Shown: piece by piece, positions 8,898 through 15,818 of the stretch | How the letters are laid out: each line of letters begins with the position of its first letter | Numbering within the stretch: the first letter of the stretch is position 1 | NCBI GenBank assembly: GCA_021770845.1 | Contig: JAETQF010000007.1 | Location: forward strand, 43,628-107,627 | Direction: 5' to 3' | From: Oscillospiraceae bacterium | Lineage (GTDB): Bacteria; Bacillota; Clostridia; Oscillospirales; Oscillospiraceae | DNA length: 64,000 nucleotides | Translations under genes and position numbers: made by a program | Notes under the pieces: generated by a model | What the model was told of the DNA's origin: nothing | Database searches by the model: none | Seen by the model: only the letters and a program-made list of their open reading frames with translations

Positions 8898-9482
8898 CTA
8901 CTCCTCCTTCTGCATCAAAATAAACTCGGCAATCCGGTACATGGACAGGTGCTTGCTCTGGCTCAGCGCCCGGATATAGTCATAGGCCTCCTGCTCACTC
9001 TTGCCCTGCTCCGCCATGATCACGCCCTTGGCCTTCTCGATCACAATGCGGTTTTCCAGCCGGGCCGCCGTCTTTTCCATGTCCTTGCGGAGCTGGCGCA
9101 TCTCCTGGCTGCGGGCGGCGGCCAGCTCGATGCTGGGCACCAGCGACTTCTCGTCGATGGGCTTCACCAGGTAGCCGTTGACGCCGTAGCTCTTGGCCCG
9201 GTTGATGAAGTCCCGCTCGCTGTAGGCCGTCAGCATGACGATGGCCCCGGCCAGGTTTTCCTCGTGGATGATCCGGGCGGCGGACAGCCCGTCCAGGAAG
9301 GGCATCTTCACGTCCAGCAGGATGAGATCCGGGCGGTGCTGCCGGCACAGCTCCACGGCGTCCAGCCCGTCGGAGGCCTCCGCCACCACCTCGTAGCCCG
9401 CCGAGGTGAGCAGCTCCCGCAGATCCATTTTGGTGACGGGCTCATCGTCGGCGACGATAATCCGGATCTTCTCGTTCTCCAT
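8898..9482 (-). CDS. eutV: ANTAR-domain antiterminator response regulator
   Basis: A 194-residue response regulator. The receiver has the acidic pair in IIVADDEP, the phosphorylatable Asp in LILLDVKMPFLDG, the switch Thr in MLTAYSE and the KP of YLVKPID. The C-terminal third is an ANTAR domain (IEKAKGVIMAEQGKSEQEAY, then AEFILMQKEE), which binds paired RNA hairpins in nascent leaders and prevents terminator formation. It forms a two-component pair with eutW immediately downstream. Likely RNA targets lie ahead of eutS and of the alcohol dehydrogenase gene at 13,311, and possibly eutA. The ATG at 9482 follows AGGAGG. Confidence 0.96.
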   Translation of the reverse strand: MENEKIRIIVADDEPVTKMDLRELLTSAGYEVVAEASDGLDAVELCRQHRPDLILLDVKMPFLDGLSAARIIHEENLAGAIVMLTAYSERDFINRAKSYGVNGYLVKPIDEKSLVPSIELAAARSQEMRQLRKDMEKTAARLENRIVIEKAKGVIMAEQGKSEQEAYDYIRALSQSKHLSMYRIAEFILMQKEE

Positions 9483-9504
9483 GGGGCCTCCTATCGATCT
9501 GCTT

Positions 9505-9945
9505 CTATAAATTCAGAAATTCCACCAGCTCGGGCACGCCCTTGCCGGTGACGCCGCTGGCCACAAAAATGTTCTCCGCCCCCGCCATGCGCAGGTACTT
9601 TTTCGCCTTCTCCACCTGCTCCGGAGTGGCCAGATCCTCCTTGGTGACAACGCCCACAATGGGCTTGGCGAACATGGTGCCGTAGGCCGGGGGGAACATG
9701 GTTCCGTCCTCGGTGGCCTCCTGCACCAGCACCACGATGTCGGCGTCAGTGGCGGTCACCATCAGAGCGCCCCGGAACCCCCGGCGCTCCAGGTACTCCC
9801 CCGGCGTGTCAATCATGTTCTGGTTGACGATGGACACGGTCTGGGTCTTGTGGTAGCGAACCTCCTGGTGGCTGATGCACTGGCACAGGGTGGTCTTGCC
9901 CGCCGCCGACCGGCCCATCAGAACGATGCGCGTCTTGTCCGCCAT
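9505..9945 (-). CDS. eutP: EutP/PduV-family small GTPase-like protein
   Basis: A 146-residue P-loop protein. Walker A is LMGRSAAGKTTL, the switch segment includes IDTPGEYLERRGF, and the specificity region is VVTKEDLATPEQ with an SGVTGKGVPELVEF G5-like end. EutP proteins are microcompartment-associated nucleotide hydrolases; acetate-kinase activity has been reported for an enterobacterial member. It starts four bases after the eutS stop codon and precedes eutV, the usual Firmicute order. Confidence 0.95.
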   Translation of the reverse strand: MADKTRIVLMGRSAAGKTTLCQCISHQEVRYHKTQTVSIVNQNMIDTPGEYLERRGFRGALMVTATDADIVVLVQEATEDGTMFPPAYGTMFAKPIVGVVTKEDLATPEQVEKAKKYLRMAGAENIFVASGVTGKGVPELVEFLNL

Positions 9946-9949
9946 GCCG

Positions 9950-10300
9950 TCAGGTCTTGGTCATGGGGGCGGGGGAGAACCCCATCATGTCGCACAGCAC
10001 CTTCATCACGTCCCGCAGGGAGGCCTCCACGGCGGCCACGTCCCCGGTGAACACCAGGGAGCCGTTGAACCGATCCACAAAGCCGATCTTCACGTCGGCG
10101 GCTTTGGAGGCCACGTCGGCGGCGATCATGGCCCCCTCGCTGGGGGTGATGGTGAGGATGCCGATGGCGCCCTCCGCGTCCAGCAGGCCCAGCTTGGCGT
10201 AGAGATCCTTGGTGGGATTGGCGATCACATGGGCCAGCGTAACCTGCTTGCCCGGGACAAACTCCTGAATAATTCGCTTCTTCTCGTCCAGTTCGATCAT
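9950..10300 (-). CDS. eutS: Ethanolamine microcompartment shell protein EutS (first gene of the operon)
   Basis: A 116-residue permuted BMC-H protein; EutS hexamers are bent and may form shell edges. It starts [20 protein letters not shown], with [14 protein letters not shown] and [17 protein letters not shown] in the body. The ATG at 10,300 follows AAGGAGG; the frame is open upstream but has no ribosome site there. It is the first cistron after the promoter at 10,503-10,531 and a structured leader of about 195 nt with an internal terminator. Confidence 0.96.
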   Translation of the reverse strand: MIELDEKKRIIQEFVPGKQVTLAHVIANPTKDLYAKLGLLDAEGAIGILTITPSEGAMIAADVASKAADVKIGFVDRFNGSLVFTGDVAAVEASLRDVMKVLCDMMGFSPAPMTKT

Positions 10301-10356
10301 ACAGTCCCCTCCTTGCTCAGCGCGCGGTTTGGAATGCCGCGGCACGGGAAACCGGT

Positions 10357-10448
10357 AAAAAACATAATAACTCCTGTTAATATTTCTATCAACAGAAGTT
10401 ACATCACTTCAAGTCAAACCCAAACCGCGCTGGCGCTGGCGTCGCGCC
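10357..10448 (-). terminator. eutS leader: intrinsic terminator overlapped by a hexaloop hairpin (candidate EutV antitermination site)
   Basis: In the minus-strand RNA, AACTTCTGTT (10,400-10,391) pairs with AACAGGAGTT (10,378-10,369) as a 10-bp stem with one G-U pair. ATTATGTTTTTT follows, a good intrinsic terminator upstream of eutS. The 5' arm overlaps a second small hairpin, GAAGT-GATGTA-ACTTC (10,410-10,395). The two cannot form together. Upstream, GGCGC-GACGCCA-GCGCC (10,448-10,432) could be the first hairpin of a pair, though its loop has seven bases. This matches ANTAR-controlled leaders; EutV is encoded three genes downstream. Confidence 0.7.
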
Positions 10449-10502
10449 GCCGCAGGCTGTGCCGCGGTATTCAGTTGTGGATATCATGAAATTTCGCTTT
10501 TT

Positions 10503-10531
10503 ATTTTAGCAGACAATTTAACCATTGTCAA
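10503..10531 (-). promoter_or_regulatory. Sigma-A promoter of the eut operon
   Basis: On the minus strand, TTGACA (10,531-10,526), a 17-bp spacer and TAAAAT (10,508-10,503). The predicted start near 10,496 gives a leader of about 195 nt before eutS. AT-rich sequence lies upstream of the -35. Confidence 0.8.
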
Positions 10532-10590
10532 CAAAGGCGGCAAAGTTTTGTTAAATTTTTTCAAGCGCCGGAGCCGGGCGGGCCGGGGGC

Positions 10591-10620
10591 TTTACAGCGG
10601 GGCGGTTCCTGTGCTATACT
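10591..10620 (+). promoter_or_regulatory. Promoter of the DUF2284 gene
   Basis: TTTACA (10,591-10,596), 18 bp, TATACT (10,615-10,620), 44 bases ahead of the ATG at 10,664. It is divergent from the eut promoter. Confidence 0.6.
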
Positions 10621-10663
10621 TGTGCCAGCAAAATGCCGGGAAACCGGTGGAGGGGGCGCGGGT

Positions 10664-11212
10664 ATGTACACCACGCAGGTCAAAACGGCGTCGCTGCCGG
10701 TATCCCGGTGGCTGGACGACTATTGCACGCCGGAGCGGTTCCGGGACGCCTGCCGGGCCTGCCCGGACTACGGGAAGGTGTGGTCCTGCCCGCCGGGGGT
10801 GCCCGACGCCCGGGCGGCCTTCGCCCCCTTCCGCACGGTATGCCTCGTGGGGGTGCGGGTGGACTACGCCCCCGGGACAATCGCCGCGGCGGACACCCCG
10901 GAGCACACCGAGGCCCTGCGCCAGGCCAGCTACGGCGTGGTGAAGAAGCAGCTGCTGTCCACCCTGCTGGAGCTGGAAAAGGCGGTGCCGGGGAGCTGGA
11001 CGGTGGCGGCGGGCCGGTGCGAGCAGTGCGATGTATGCACACGGCGGGAGGGCCTGCCCTGCCGGAAGCCGGATCGGATGCGCTATTCCTTCTCCGCCTT
11101 CGGCTTCGATCTGGGGAAGCTGGCCCGGGAGCAGCTGGGCCTGGAGCTGCTGTGGGCGGATCGTGGCCTGCCGGCCTACAACGCCGCCATCGCCGCGTTC
11201 CTCACGCCTTAA
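10664..11212 (+). CDS. DUF2284 cysteine-rich, putative metal-binding protein
   Basis: A 182-residue protein with the cysteine spacing of DUF2284: CRACPDYGKVWSCPPG near the N-terminus and CEQCDVCTRREGLPC about 110 residues later, followed by RYSFSAFGFDL. The Cys arrangement suggests an Fe-S or metal site, but the biochemical role of the family is not known to me. The ATG at 10,664 follows GGAGG; an open frame continues upstream without a ribosome site. It is monocistronic, ending at a strong terminator. Confidence 0.85.
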   Translation: MYTTQVKTASLPVSRWLDDYCTPERFRDACRACPDYGKVWSCPPGVPDARAAFAPFRTVCLVGVRVDYAPGTIAAADTPEHTEALRQASYGVVKKQLLSTLLELEKAVPGSWTVAAGRCEQCDVCTRREGLPCRKPDRMRYSFSAFGFDLGKLAREQLGLELLWADRGLPAYNAAIAAFLTP

Positions 11213-11217
11213 TACTT

Positions 11218-11252
11218 AAAACAGGGCCCCGCCGGCGGCGGGGCCCTGTTTT
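11218..11252. terminator. Bidirectional terminator
   Basis: The stem ACAGGGCCCCGCC pairs with GGCGGGGCCCTGT and is flanked by AAA on the left and TTTT on the right. It can end both the DUF2284 transcript (plus) and the GNAT transcript (minus). Confidence 0.9.
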
Positions 11253-11255
11253 GCG

Positions 11256-11729
11256 TCACAGTGTTTTCACCATAATGTTTTCGTCCAGGCCGGGCAGGAT
11301 GGCGTCGGGCACATAGCCCACCTTCCGGTAGCCCATGGACTGGTAGAGGGCCTTGGCCCTGGGGTTGAAGCTGCTCACCAGGAGGGACACCTTCCGGAAG
11401 CCCAACTCCCGGGCCACCCCCTCGTAGACCTGAAGGAGGGTATGCCCCACCCCCATGCCCCGGAACCGCTTCTTCACGCCCAGCAGCGCCAGGTAGGGGA
11501 AGGCGCCGAAGAAGCCGGTGAGCTCCACCTGCATGGCGCCCACCACCTCGCTGCGGGAGTCCACGGCCAGCCACAGATCCCCCTTGGCCACGGCGGTGGA
11601 CAGGATGTCGTCCAGCCGGCCCTCCCGGGTAAAGTAGTGATCATAGAGGGCGCTGTCCAGAAAGACCTCCCGGATCTCGGGGAGGCGCTCCGGCGCGGCC
11701 CGCTCTATGGTTACGTTGATTCCGTTCAT
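11256..11729 (-). CDS. GNAT-family N-acetyltransferase
   Basis: A 157-residue single-domain GNAT. The acetyl-CoA-binding signature is VKKRFRGMGVGHTLLQ (the R/Q-x-x-G-x-G/A type), preceded by the LALLG strand. The late motif NPRAKALYQSMGYRKVG is typical. The substrate cannot be told from sequence. It starts 18 bp after the stop of the Eis-like acetyltransferase on the same strand, so the two are probably co-transcribed. Confidence 0.9.
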   Translation of the reverse strand: MNGINVTIERAAPERLPEIREVFLDSALYDHYFTREGRLDDILSTAVAKGDLWLAVDSRSEVVGAMQVELTGFFGAFPYLALLGVKKRFRGMGVGHTLLQVYEGVARELGFRKVSLLVSSFNPRAKALYQSMGYRKVGYVPDAILPGLDENIMVKTL

Positions 11730-11747
11730 ACAGTCTCCTGCTTCCCG

Positions 11748-12980
11748 TCAAAAATAGGTGTAGTTTACAGGTTTTTCGTGCCAGCCGATGGCCCTTTGCA
11801 CCTCGGGGATCCAGGCCGGATCGGACAGCTCCATGACCCCCCGGGCCACGGCCTTGTCCAGGGAATAGGCCCCCATCACAAAGGAGGACAGGGCGGCGAT
11901 GTCCGTGCGCAGCGTCACCTGGGGGGCGGCATTCCCCACCAGCTCCACCCGGTCTCCGGACACACGGAGGAAATAGCTGCCGGTGTTGTCCTTCAGGAAG
12001 CCGTCCTCCACCTGGAGCTCCAGCACGAAGTCCCGGCTCACCGGCGCGGAGCAGTGCCCCTGGCCCCGGAAATAGGCCGCCACGTCCAGAATCCGGCACA
12101 TATAGCCCATGGTACGCCGGCCGATCTCCTGGATGCAGCCGTCGTGGGCCCGGTTCTCCCCGGTGTCCGGGTTGAGGAACAGCATATGGAGATCGGGATC
12201 CGGGGAGAGGAACCGCACCCGCTCAATCTGATCGCCCTGGGAGGCGAAGAAGGTCATGAACTGCTTCAGGGTGTCCAGATCGTCGTACACCATCTCCCGC
12301 ACCAGCAGATCGTGGTAGCAGTCGGTGTAGTGATCCACGTCCACAAACTCGAAGGTGAAGTAGCCGGTGATCCGCCCCGCCCGGCGGCAGAGCACCACGT
12401 AGGGCATATCAAAAATGCGGTGGGGATCCATGTAGTGGTGGAGGGTAGCGCCGTGGGTGCGCTCCACCCAGCGGCGGTAGTAGTCCAGCACCGCCTCCCG
12501 ATCCTCCTCCCGGGCGTAGCACAGGCCGGATTTGTCCCCAAAGGATCGGATGTAACAGGGCTTCGGGGCGTACAGCGTGTTTTCGTTGCACAGGCCGTAG
12601 CCCATCTTGTGATAAAACGCGGGGTTGAAGGGGTGCAGGCAGCTGATCGGGGCGCCTGACCTGGCGTAGTACCGCATCAACACCTCCAAAAGCGTGCGGG
12701 CCACGTGCTCCTTTTTCCGCAGGAAATTGGTGGAGACGTAGGCCGCCGCTCCCATCGGCGTCATCACCCCTCTGACGTTGAGGGTGAAGTCCATCATCAG
12801 GATGGAGCCCAGCAGGGTTCCATCGTCATCGAAGCAGCCGAGGTAGCGTCCCTCGTCCGGCCGGTACAGTTCGCCCTCCATATTCTTCAGCAGGAGCTCC
12901 GGCGTCTTGGACGGGAACGAGGTCACCACATTCCGCGCCAGCTGCCCCACCTCTGAAGGAAGAACAAACCTGATATCCAA
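11748..12980 (-). CDS. Eis-like acetyltransferase (GNAT plus sterol-carrier-like C-terminal domain)
   Basis: About 410 residues, matching the length of Eis proteins. The N-terminal GNAT half has GVMTPMGAAAYVSTNFLRKKEHVARTL-type acetyl-CoA binding (split here as MGAAAYVS and RKKEHVARTLLEVL). A second GNAT-like domain follows, then an SCP2-like C-terminal domain ending in a free carboxylate (NYTYF), as in Eis, where the C-terminus joins catalysis. Some family members acetylate aminoglycosides; that is not shown here. A TTG at 12,980 (MDIRFVLPSEVG) with AAAGGAG about 11 bases upstream is preferred; a GTG at 12,989 overlaps the ribosome site. Confidence 0.85.
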   Translation of the reverse strand: MDIRFVLPSEVGQLARNVVTSFPSKTPELLLKNMEGELYRPDEGRYLGCFDDDGTLLGSILMMDFTLNVRGVMTPMGAAAYVSTNFLRKKEHVARTLLEVLMRYYARSGAPISCLHPFNPAFYHKMGYGLCNENTLYAPKPCYIRSFGDKSGLCYAREEDREAVLDYYRRWVERTHGATLHHYMDPHRIFDMPYVVLCRRAGRITGYFTFEFVDVDHYTDCYHDLLVREMVYDDLDTLKQFMTFFASQGDQIERVRFLSPDPDLHMLFLNPDTGENRAHDGCIQEIGRRTMGYMCRILDVAAYFRGQGHCSAPVSRDFVLELQVEDGFLKDNTGSYFLRVSGDRVELVGNAAPQVTLRTDIAALSSFVMGAYSLDKAVARGVMELSDPAWIPEVQRAIGWHEKPVNYTYF

Positions 12981-13144
12981 TTTGATGAACACTCCTTTGC
13001 CCGAGCCCCGCCCTCCGGCGCGGACACGGGCGCGAAACTGCGGAACCGGCTGGACGGCCCCGCACACACCAGCTTTGCTGCTGTCAATTATGTCAGCTTT
13101 TCCCGAAAATGTCAACGGGAATTTGCGAAATTCCCCCAAAGGGC

Positions 13145-13173
13145 TTGACAAACGGGCCCAAACCCGGTAAAGT
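13145..13173 (+). promoter_or_regulatory. Promoter of the EutG-like alcohol dehydrogenase leader
   Basis: TTGACA (13,145-13,150), 17 bp, TAAAGT (13,168-13,173). Initiation near 13,180 would start the RNA just ahead of the first regulatory hairpin. Confidence 0.8.
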
Positions 13174-13183
13174 TAGGATGTAT

Positions 13184-13261
13184 CCCCGCGACGGAGTGGG
13201 GGTGCCGGAACAGGAGCGATGGAGCGCCTTGGACTGCCGCTGGCGGATCCAGGCGCTTTTT
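13184..13261 (+). promoter_or_regulatory. Paired hexaloop hairpins and overlapping terminator (candidate EutV antitermination leader)
   Basis: Hairpin 1: CCCCGC-GACGGA-GTGGGG (13,184-13,201). Hairpin 2: AGGAGC-GATGGA-GCGCCT (13,212-13,229), with one mismatch in the stem. Both loops are G-A-N-G-G-A. The 3' arm of hairpin 2, GCGCCT, is also the start of a terminator stem (AGCGCCTTGGA with TCCAGGCGCT, 13,223-13,257) followed by TTTTTG. Forming hairpin 2 therefore destroys the terminator. This two-hairpin-plus-terminator layout is that of ANTAR targets. The leader ends 50 bases before the dehydrogenase start. Confidence 0.75.
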
Positions 13262-13310
13262 GTGTCAACGCGAAAGCGGCGAAAAAAACTGGGACAGGAG
13301 GCTCGGGCAT

Positions 13311-14444
13311 ATGGATCAATTTCAACTGGGCGCAAAAATTTTCATAGGCGGCGGTCTGGACGGCCTGCTGGCGGGGCGGCGGAAGGTGCTGATCGTCAGC
13401 GACCGCTTCCTGGCGGACAGCGGCAAGATCTCCTACGTGGCGGACGCGGCGCGGCGGGCGGGTGCTGAATACCGCGTTTTCTCCGACGTGCAGGCCGACC
13501 CGGACATCACCACCGTCACCGCCGGAGTGGGTCTGCTGCTGGAGTTCCAGCCGGACGCGGTGGTGGCCTTTGGCGGCGGCTCCGCCATCGACGCGGCCAA
13601 GGCCATCCTGTTCTTCTCCGCCAAGCAGCAGGACGTGCGGGACGTGCTGTTCGCCGCCGTCCCCACCACCAGCGGCACGGGCTCGGAGGTGAGCCGGTTC
13701 GCCGTCATCACCGACCGGGAGAAGGAGATCAAGTACCCCCTGGTGGACGACAAGCTGCTGCCCAACGCGGCGGTGCTGGATCCCGCCCTCACGGCGAGCG
13801 TGCCCCCCGTGGTCACCGCCGACACCGGCATCGACGTATTCACCCACGCGGTGGAGGCCTTCGTGTCCACCGCCCACACGGATTTCTCCGACGCGGCGGC
13901 GGAAAAGGCCATCAAGCTGGCCTACCACAACCTGCTGGAGGCCTACCGCGCCCCGGACAACCTGGAGGCCCGGCAGAAGATGCACAACGCCTCCTGCCTG
14001 GCGGGCATCGCCTTCTCCAACTCGGGGCTGGGGCTGAACCACGGCATGGCCCACGCCCTGGGCGCCCATTTCCACATTCCCCACGGCAGGGCCAACGGCA
14101 TCCTGCTGCCCTACGTGATGAGCTTCAACGCCGGCTGCATCGACGGGCTCACCCCCACCGCCAAGCGGTACGCCCAGATCTCCCGCCTGCTGCGGCTGGA
14201 CAGCTCCAGCGTGCGCCAGAGCGCCCTTCAGCTCATCCGCACCATCCGCAGCTCCATGGACAAGCTGAGTATGCCGTCCACCATCAAGGACGCCGGGGTG
14301 CTCCAGGCGGAGTTTGAGGCGGACGTGGAGGCCATGGCGGCGGACGCCCTGGCCGACCGCTGCACCGCCACCAACCCCAGGCCGTGCACCAAGGAGGACA
14401 TCGTGCGGATCTACCGGCGGGCCTATTCGGGGAAGCTGTTTTAA
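13311..14444 (+). CDS. eutG: Iron-containing alcohol dehydrogenase, EutG-like
   Basis: A 377-residue group III (iron-type) alcohol dehydrogenase, expected to reduce acetaldehyde to ethanol and recycle NADH for EutE. NAD-binding VVAFGGGSAIDAAKAI and VPTTSGTGSEV are clear. The metal ligands are the Asp in TADTGIDVFTHAVEAF with its His, and the His residues of LNHGMAHALGAHFHIPHG. The ATG at 13,311 follows GGAGG; the frame is open upstream but runs through the regulatory leader. It lies 3 kb from the eut operon, on the opposite strand. The EutV-type leader is the main reason to assign it to the Eut system. Confidence 0.88.
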   Translation: MDQFQLGAKIFIGGGLDGLLAGRRKVLIVSDRFLADSGKISYVADAARRAGAEYRVFSDVQADPDITTVTAGVGLLLEFQPDAVVAFGGGSAIDAAKAILFFSAKQQDVRDVLFAAVPTTSGTGSEVSRFAVITDREKEIKYPLVDDKLLPNAAVLDPALTASVPPVVTADTGIDVFTHAVEAFVSTAHTDFSDAAAEKAIKLAYHNLLEAYRAPDNLEARQKMHNASCLAGIAFSNSGLGLNHGMAHALGAHFHIPHGRANGILLPYVMSFNAGCIDGLTPTAKRYAQISRLLRLDSSSVRQSALQLIRTIRSSMDKLSMPSTIKDAGVLQAEFEADVEAMAADALADRCTATNPRPCTKEDIVRIYRRAYSGKLF

Positions 14445-14460
14445 TCGCATCAGAGAAAAT

Positions 14461-14496
14461 GCGGCCCATGGGAACTCCCATGGGCCGCGTTCTATT
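14461..14496. terminator. Bidirectional terminator between eutG-like gene and protease gene
   Basis: A perfect stem, GCGGCCCATGGG / CCCATGGGCCGC (14,461-14,488), with T-rich flanks on both sides. It separates convergent genes. Confidence 0.85.
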
Positions 14497-14498
14497 TC

Positions 14499-15680
14499 TT
14501 ATTTTGTCAGCAGCTCCAGGGCCGCCTGGAGCTGTACGTCGTCCTCCCCGCCCAGAACCGCCCCCTCGGGCAGGGACAGCTCCACGTCGGGGATAATCCC
14601 CTCCCCGATGAGGGAGTGGCCGCTGCCCGTGCAGTAGGCCGCGGTGGACAGGCCCGCCCCGCCGCCGTTGACCAGGGGGAAGGTCACCTGGGAGTAGCCC
14701 TTGCCGCTGGTGCGCTCCCCTACGATGGGGGCGCCGGCGCTCTCCCGGAGCTGGGCCGCCAGCAACTCCGCCGCGGAGTAGCTGTGCTGGTTCACCAGCA
14801 CAGCCATGGGCAGATCCACGCAGTCCCCGTCCGACTGGTAGACGGACTGGAACCACCACCGGGGCTTGTGGGTGAACACCGGGCCCTCGGGCAGCAGGTA
14901 GTCCAGAATCTTCTCCAGCTCCGCCACGTAGCCGCCGGGATCGCCGCGCACGTCGATGAGCAGGCGCTCCGCCCCCTGCTCCACCAGGGCGTCCACCTCT
15001 TTTTTGAAGCTATCCGCCGAACCGGAATAGAAGTTGCTCAGCTGCACATAGCCCACCTTGTCTTCCAGCATCCTGCCCTGGGCGGAGGCGCTGCGGAGGG
15101 TGGCCCGGGTGCAGGTCACGTCCCGGCCGGCCCCGTCCTCCCCCAGGAGGGTGAGGGTAACCTGGGTGCCCGCCTCCCCCCGGATCCGGTCGGAGCCCTC
15201 CTGCCGGGCGTCCCCGGCGATGGACACGCCGTCCACAGCGGTGATCACGTCCCCCACCAGCACCCCCGCCTTGTCCGCGGGGCCGTCCCCGGTGACGGAC
15301 TGCACCAGCAGGCCCTCCTCCCGGGCGACACTGTCCACCGTCACGCCGATGCCCACGTAGTTGTTGGCCCGCCGCTCCATGGTGGCCTGGTGATCCTCGG
15401 CGCTGAGGTAGTACGACCACCGATCCCCCAGCCCGTCCACAAAGGCGGACAGGGCCTTGTCCGTGGCCCCGTCCAGATCCGCGTCCGTCTCCACGAAGGC
15501 GAACCGGGCCAGCAGATAGGTCTGCACCATGGCCACGCCGCTGCCCCCCAGCGCCAGGCACCACAGCCCCGTGGACAGCAGCAGGGTCAGGATCACCGCG
15601 ATGGCGATCTTGGCGGGGCCGGTGGGCTGCCACCACTTCCGCTTGGCCTTCTCCGCCGCCTGTGTCCCCTGTTCCCTCAT
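14499..15680 (-). CDS. Membrane-anchored C-terminal processing protease (S41, PDZ domain)
   Basis: A 393-residue S41A peptidase. A transmembrane anchor lies at about residues 25-55 (AKIAIAVILTLLLSTGLWCLALGG), followed by a PDZ domain (YVGIGVTVDS through GVLVGDVITAVDGVSI) and the protease core. The catalytic Ser lies in VNQHSYSAAELLAAQL and the catalytic Lys in GERTSGKGYSQ. Family members cleave C-terminal tails of secreted or membrane proteins, for example CtpB in sporulation signalling. It is downstream of the ftsE-ftsX-M23 genes on the same strand, but a hairpin at 15,760-15,788 lies between them. Confidence 0.93.
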   Translation of the reverse strand: MREQGTQAAEKAKRKWWQPTGPAKIAIAVILTLLLSTGLWCLALGGSGVAMVQTYLLARFAFVETDADLDGATDKALSAFVDGLGDRWSYYLSAEDHQATMERRANNYVGIGVTVDSVAREEGLLVQSVTGDGPADKAGVLVGDVITAVDGVSIAGDARQEGSDRIRGEAGTQVTLTLLGEDGAGRDVTCTRATLRSASAQGRMLEDKVGYVQLSNFYSGSADSFKKEVDALVEQGAERLLIDVRGDPGGYVAELEKILDYLLPEGPVFTHKPRWWFQSVYQSDGDCVDLPMAVLVNQHSYSAAELLAAQLRESAGAPIVGERTSGKGYSQVTFPLVNGGGAGLSTAAYCTGSGHSLIGEGIIPDVELSLPEGAVLGGEDDVQLQAALELLTK

Positions 15681-15757
15681 GGTTCGGCCTCCTTTTTACG
15701 CTTTGAAGTTTTTCCCTGGAAGATTACAAATCGCAATCAATCGCCCGGGAAATAAAT

Positions 15758-15797
15758 GACAGGGGCGCGGGTTTTCCCCGCGCCCCTGGGCTTTTTG
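15758..15797. terminator. Hairpin between M23 peptidase and S41 protease genes
   Basis: CAGGGGCGCGGG (15,760-15,771) pairs with CCCGCGCCCCTG (15,777-15,788). A T-run (CTTTTTG) follows on the plus strand; on the minus strand the following sequence is TCATTTATTT. It probably ends or attenuates the ftsEX-M23 transcript. Confidence 0.7.
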
Positions 15798-15818
15798 TGT
15801 ACGCTTCGCTTCAGCGGT

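Noticed and set aside
10301..10500. Adenosylcobalamin riboswitch in the eutS leader
   Set aside because: I could not find a B12-box-like conserved core, and about 195 nt are already taken up by the promoter-proximal hairpins and terminator. A covariance search would settle it.
13180..13310. EutX-like sRNA with a cobalamin riboswitch ahead of the dehydrogenase gene
   Set aside because: The leader is only about 130 nt and is fully explained by two hairpins and a terminator; there is no room for a riboswitch aptamer.
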